Assembly (NCBI GenBank): GCA_900550175.1
Contig: URQX01000022.1
Location: 1-17,479, forward strand
DNA length: 17,479 nt
Origin: an uncultured Veillonella sp.
Lineage (GTDB): Bacteria > Bacillota > Negativicutes > Veillonellales > Veillonellaceae
Reading direction: 5' to 3'
The stretch's first letter is position 1. Every line of letters starts with the position of its first letter. The notes beneath the pieces are model-generated. The model ran no database searches. It was not told where the DNA came from and saw only the letters and a program-made list of their open reading frames with translations. This document shows positions 15,053-17,479 of the stretch, piece after piece. Made by a program: the position numbers and the translations under genes.

Positions 15053-15091
15053 TATAATAGTATCAATAAGTAGATTGACATTTTTTGATAC
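15053..15091 (+). promoter_or_regulatory. arsR promoter -10 and candidate operator
   Basis: TATAAT (15053-15058) is the best -10 close to the gene; TTTACA at 15034-15039 is only 13 bases upstream, so the -35 is doubtful. GTATCAA (15060-15066) and TTGATAC (15085-15091) are perfect inverted 7-mers 18 bases apart, starting 2 bases after the -10. This is where an autorepressor would bind. A TTGACA at 15075-15080 has no -10 at a usable distance. Confidence 0.4.
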
Positions 15092-15111
15092 GGATTTGAG
15101 GAGTTAAAGAT

Positions 15112-15456
15112 ATGGTTGAAGTTTCTTATGAACGTTTAGCGACGATTTTTAAGGCATTAAGCGATGAAACAAGATTACACATCATCGACATGTTGTCTTG
15201 CAATGAATTATGTGCAGCTGATATTTTAGCTAGCTTCAATTTATCCCAATCTACGTTGAGCTACCATATGAAAATCTTAATTGATGCAGGTGTAGTTAAC
15301 TCTCAACGTAATGGCTTATGGACACGTTACTCCATTAACGAAGCTACCTTTGGTGATATTTTAGAAATCATCCCTCAATTATATAAATCTAAGGATGAAT
15401 GCATTTGTGCTCAAATTAAATACTGTCGTATTTCTGAGCACGAAAAAGAAGCGTAA
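15112..15456 (+). CDS. ArsR/SmtB-family transcriptional repressor
   Basis: Small winged-helix repressor of 114 residues, normal for the family. The start of the fold, LATIFKALSDETRLHIIDML (9-28), is typical, and the recognition region LSQSTLSYHMKILIDAGVV (44-62) and wing RNGLWTRYSI (66-75) follow. Cysteines lie at 30 and 34 in CNELCAADIL, at the place of the ArsR metal site (classically ELCVCDL), and at 97, 99 and 105 near the C terminus. This suggests a metal, metalloid or thiol-based signal, which is inferred. GAGGAG lies 8 bases before ATG. Its stop is 2 bases from dinB, so the two are almost certainly cotranscribed and the protein probably represses both. Confidence 0.92.
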   Translation: MVEVSYERLATIFKALSDETRLHIIDMLSCNELCAADILASFNLSQSTLSYHMKILIDAGVVNSQRNGLWTRYSINEATFGDILEIIPQLYKSKDECICAQIKYCRISEHEKEA

Positions 15457-15458
15457 CA

Positions 15459-16817
15459 ATGAGACGATGGATTATGCATGTTGATATGGATGCATTCTTC
15501 GCGTCCATCGAACAATTGGATCATCCAGAATATAAAGGCCACCCCGTAATTGTGGGTGGTCTTTCTTCACGTGGCGTCGTTGCCACTTGTTCTTATGAGG
15601 CTCGGAAATTTGGTGTTCATTCGGCCATGCCCATCTCGAGGGCCAAAAAGCTTTGTCCCGATGGTATCTACGTATACCCGCGCATGGATCGTTACAAAGA
15701 GGTATCCCATCAGATTTTTTCTATTATGAAAGAATTTACGCCTCACATTGAGCCTCTATCTATCGATGAAGCTTTCCTTGAGGTGAGTGGCATGTCTACT
15801 ATGTATAGCGGGCCTAAAGCATTAGGCCGTGCCATTAAGGACCGTGTGTATGAACAGACTGGACTTATTATCTCAGCGGGCTTAGCACCTAATAAATTTC
15901 TCGCTAAATTAGCCTCTGATTTAGATAAGCCAGACGGACTTGTGGTCATTCCTTATGGTCGTGAAAAAGAGATTTTAGCTCCACTGCCTATTAAACGGAT
16001 TTGGGGTGTTGGTCCTCATACGGAAAAACGGTTGAAAGCAGGAGGCTTTCACTTAATGCGTCATATTCAAGCCTTGCCTGATGAACGTAGTCTTATTCCT
16101 ATTGTGGGAAATCAGGCGCGCCGCATATGGGAACTAGCGAACGGGATTGACGATAGACCGGTGGAAACCGATCGCAAAATACAATCTATCGGAGCTGAGG
16201 AGACTTACGAAGAAGATTTAACGGATGGCAGTACCATTGAACTCGAGTTTAGATACTTTGCGAATCGCTTATCAAAACGATTAAGAAAACGTAACCTGTT
16301 AGGTCATACTGTGTCCATTAAGGTTCGTTACGATGATTTCACCACCGTATCCCGCCAAAAACGGTTAGATACACCATCGGACCATGAGCATGTATTTTTT
16401 GAAACTGCATTGCTCTTATGGAATAAACTGATGCAAGATAAGACGAGCAAACAACTTAAAGGGGTTACCTTTATGGATCCACCTGGACCTATCCGTTTAT
16501 TAGGCCTTACCGTAAGTGGTCTCGATGAAGATGTACCGATGCAAGATAGTCTTTTCGAATCACTTAAAAATGAAACCGAAAACAAACTAGCTGGTGTACT
16601 AGATTCGTTAGAGTCTAAGTTCGGTGAGACTGCTATTATGAGTGGAGCTCTATGGCAGCGCTTTCACGGAGAAAATGGGGCGCGCAGAAAGAGATCAGAA
16701 CTTAAGGCTGCAGTAGATGCACAGTCTACTAATGAGGATGTGAAATCTACTAAAATGAATAGGAACCTTGACCTAGATAAGATAGGTGATGTAGGTGATA
16801 TTAACGAGAATGTATGA
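15459..16817 (+). CDS. dinB: DNA polymerase IV (Y-family translesion polymerase)
   Basis: Error-prone polymerase that copies past damaged template bases and is recruited by the sliding clamp. Catalytic acidic residues appear in HVDMDAFF (D9, D11) and SIDEAFLE (D103, E104), with F14 at the steric-gate position. The fingers block YEARKFGVHSAMP and the helix-hairpin-helix region IKRIWGVGPHTEKRL follow. QDSLF at 362-366 matches the clamp-binding motif. The family core ends near residue 402; about 50 further residues are charged, low in complexity and end GDVGDINENV. The ATG at 15459 gives the usual short lead before HVDMD; a later ATG at 15474 is possible. No SOS box is visible, and the gene follows arsR by 2 bases. 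Confidence 0.95.
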   Translation: MRRWIMHVDMDAFFASIEQLDHPEYKGHPVIVGGLSSRGVVATCSYEARKFGVHSAMPISRAKKLCPDGIYVYPRMDRYKEVSHQIFSIMKEFTPHIEPLSIDEAFLEVSGMSTMYSGPKALGRAIKDRVYEQTGLIISAGLAPNKFLAKLASDLDKPDGLVVIPYGREKEILAPLPIKRIWGVGPHTEKRLKAGGFHLMRHIQALPDERSLIPIVGNQARRIWELANGIDDRPVETDRKIQSIGAEETYEEDLTDGSTIELEFRYFANRLSKRLRKRNLLGHTVSIKVRYDDFTTVSRQKRLDTPSDHEHVFFETALLLWNKLMQDKTSKQLKGVTFMDPPGPIRLLGLTVSGLDEDVPMQDSLFESLKNETENKLAGVLDSLESKFGETAIMSGALWQRFHGENGARRKRSELKAAVDAQSTNEDVKSTKMNRNLDLDKIGDVGDINENV

Positions 16818-16855
16818 TCTGATACAATATACTTATAAAGTTTATATTGAATACT

Positions 16856-16884
16856 TTCACTAATATAATTGTTCATGTTACAAT
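16856..16884 (+). promoter_or_regulatory. Promoter of the 94-residue protein gene
   Basis: TTCACT (16856-16861) and TACAAT (16879-16884) are 17 bases apart, with a TGT extension before the -10. An overlapping alternative is TTTATA (16841-16846) with TATAAT (16864-16869), also at 17. The palindrome TATAAAGTTTATA lies just upstream, at about 16834-16846. Confidence 0.6.
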
Positions 16885-16926
16885 ATGGATATAGTGTTTA
16901 AAAATTACCGCAAGAGAGGTATAGAT

Positions 16927-17211
16927 ATGAGTTTATTTCGTGTAGCCATCCATTATGGCATCAACAGCAATGGTTTCTTGTCCTATGACACAGAAGCAAA
17001 AACAGTATCCGTAGAGTTACCTGAACAAGAATGGGCAGATAAGGTTATCGCTTACTTAAACGGCGAACATGCTATCGAGCATGCTACAGGTCTTGATACA
17101 TATGAACGGTTGAATGTAAAACCATTAGAATCTTTGGATAACTTAAAATTAGCTTTAACACGTATGTGGGAAGCCATCGACGTACAAGTTGACTGGAGTC
17201 GTCCAGCGTAA
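16927..17211 (+). CDS. 94-residue hypothetical protein
   Basis: A small, probably cytoplasmic and acidic protein with no signal peptide or membrane segment. The N-terminal half alternates hydrophobic and polar residues (FRVAIHYGI, KTVSVELP) like beta strands, and the second half is helical (LESLDNLKLALTRMWEAI). I do not recognise the family and see no catalytic motif. ATG 16927 is preferred, with GAGAGG at 16914-16919; an in-frame ATG at 16885 falls at the transcription start expected from the promoter. It is a single-gene unit with its own promoter and terminator, after dinB. Confidence 0.8.
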   Translation: MSLFRVAIHYGINSNGFLSYDTEAKTVSVELPEQEWADKVIAYLNGEHAIEHATGLDTYERLNVKPLESLDNLKLALTRMWEAIDVQVDWSRPA

Positions 17212-17219
17212 CTAAGATG

Positions 17220-17263
17220 AAGCCCCTCCTTGCTATGTAGGACATAGTAAGGAGGGGCTTTTG
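17220..17263 (+). terminator. Terminator after the 94-residue protein gene
   Basis: Positions 17220-17238 pair with 17242-17260, 19 bp with one G-U pair and a 3-base loop, then TTTTG. It is the longest uninterrupted stem in the window. The opposite strand has only a weak T-rich tail, so it works mainly forwards. Confidence 0.93.
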
Positions 17264-17288
17264 TCATGGAGATTGTATTTAAATATTA

Positions 17289-17479
17289 TTAATCAAATTT
17301 CTTATTTGTTAGGTCTTGATACATAAGCTTAGCGATTTCATACTGCGGATCGCCGGCTTGCAATTGGTGGGATGGTAGTTTAAATACAGCTTCAGCTCTT
17401 TCCTCTTTCTTGATATGGATGCCTTTTACATCTTCGGACCGACTTATGGAAATGGTATGTGTTGTTGGATTTATGAAGT
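17289..17479 (-). CDS. 3' part of a leftward gene (partial, unknown)
   Basis: The minus strand has an open frame from the window edge (first full codon at 17477) to TAA at 17291-17289, giving 62 residues. The visible part includes VKGIHIKKEERAEAVFKLP and then QAGDPQYEIAKLMYQDL, a plausible soluble C terminus with mixed strand and helix. The frame has good codon composition, has no start within the window because the 5' part is missing, and converges on the terminator at 17220-17263. I do not recognise the product. Confidence 0.65.
   Translation of the reverse strand, partial: FINPTTHTISISRSEDVKGIHIKKEERAEAVFKLPSHQLQAGDPQYEIAKLMYQDLTNKKFD

Noticed and set aside
15075..15080. TTGACA as a perfect -35 for arsR
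   Set aside because: No -10 lies 15-19 bases downstream; that position is occupied by the ribosome binding site. It more likely forms part of the operator region.

Overview
The window looks like chromosome of a Veillonella-type bacterium (Negativicutes, a Firmicute lineage with an outer membrane). This is an inference. It rests on a heterodimeric cobalamin-dependent methylmalonyl-CoA mutase with its MeaB chaperone, as used in succinate/propionate fermentation, together with an ExbB-ExbD-TonB set (which implies an outer membrane), a low-to-moderate GC content, Firmicute-like ribosome binding sites and many T-tailed intrinsic terminators. I see no mobile element, CRISPR array, rRNA or tRNA gene.

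Layout. Positions 1-10 hold only the first codons of a leftward gene. From 137 to 6413 is a propionate module: a sigma-A-type promoter, a cobalamin riboswitch (191-340), a leader terminator (434-463), then mutA, mutB and meaB tightly coupled, closed by a long hairpin terminator. From 6471 to 7893 is a lipoprotein of the DUF3829/YiiG type and a small two-helix membrane protein, closed by another terminator. From 7926 to 9865 is an overlapping exbB-exbD-tonB operon, converging on a leftward four-helix membrane protein gene (9878-10288) with a shared terminator between them.

From 10421 to 14706 is an AMP-synthesis block: purB (adenylosuccinate lyase), a major facilitator transporter resembling fosmidomycin-resistance proteins, and purA (adenylosuccinate synthetase). 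The purB and purA control regions both contain sequences resembling the Bacillus PurR box. A 541-base gene-free stretch (14571-15111), rich in AT and small dyads, leads to an arsR-family repressor gene and dinB (DNA polymerase IV), which look like one transcript. A 94-residue orphan protein with its own promoter and a 19-bp terminator follows. The window ends inside the 3' part of a leftward gene that is visible only as an open frame.

How the genes work together. MutA/MutB interconvert succinyl-CoA and methylmalonyl-CoA, and MeaB protects and reloads the cobalamin cofactor. The riboswitch ties expression to cobalamin supply. TonB-ExbBD energises outer-membrane receptors, which is the usual route for cobalamin and iron compounds, so it may feed this pathway indirectly. 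PurA and PurB are consecutive steps from IMP to AMP. The most unusual points are a riboswitch in front of a cobalamin-dependent enzyme, the arsR-dinB pairing, an EF-hand-like loop in TonB, and the shared box in the purine promoters.
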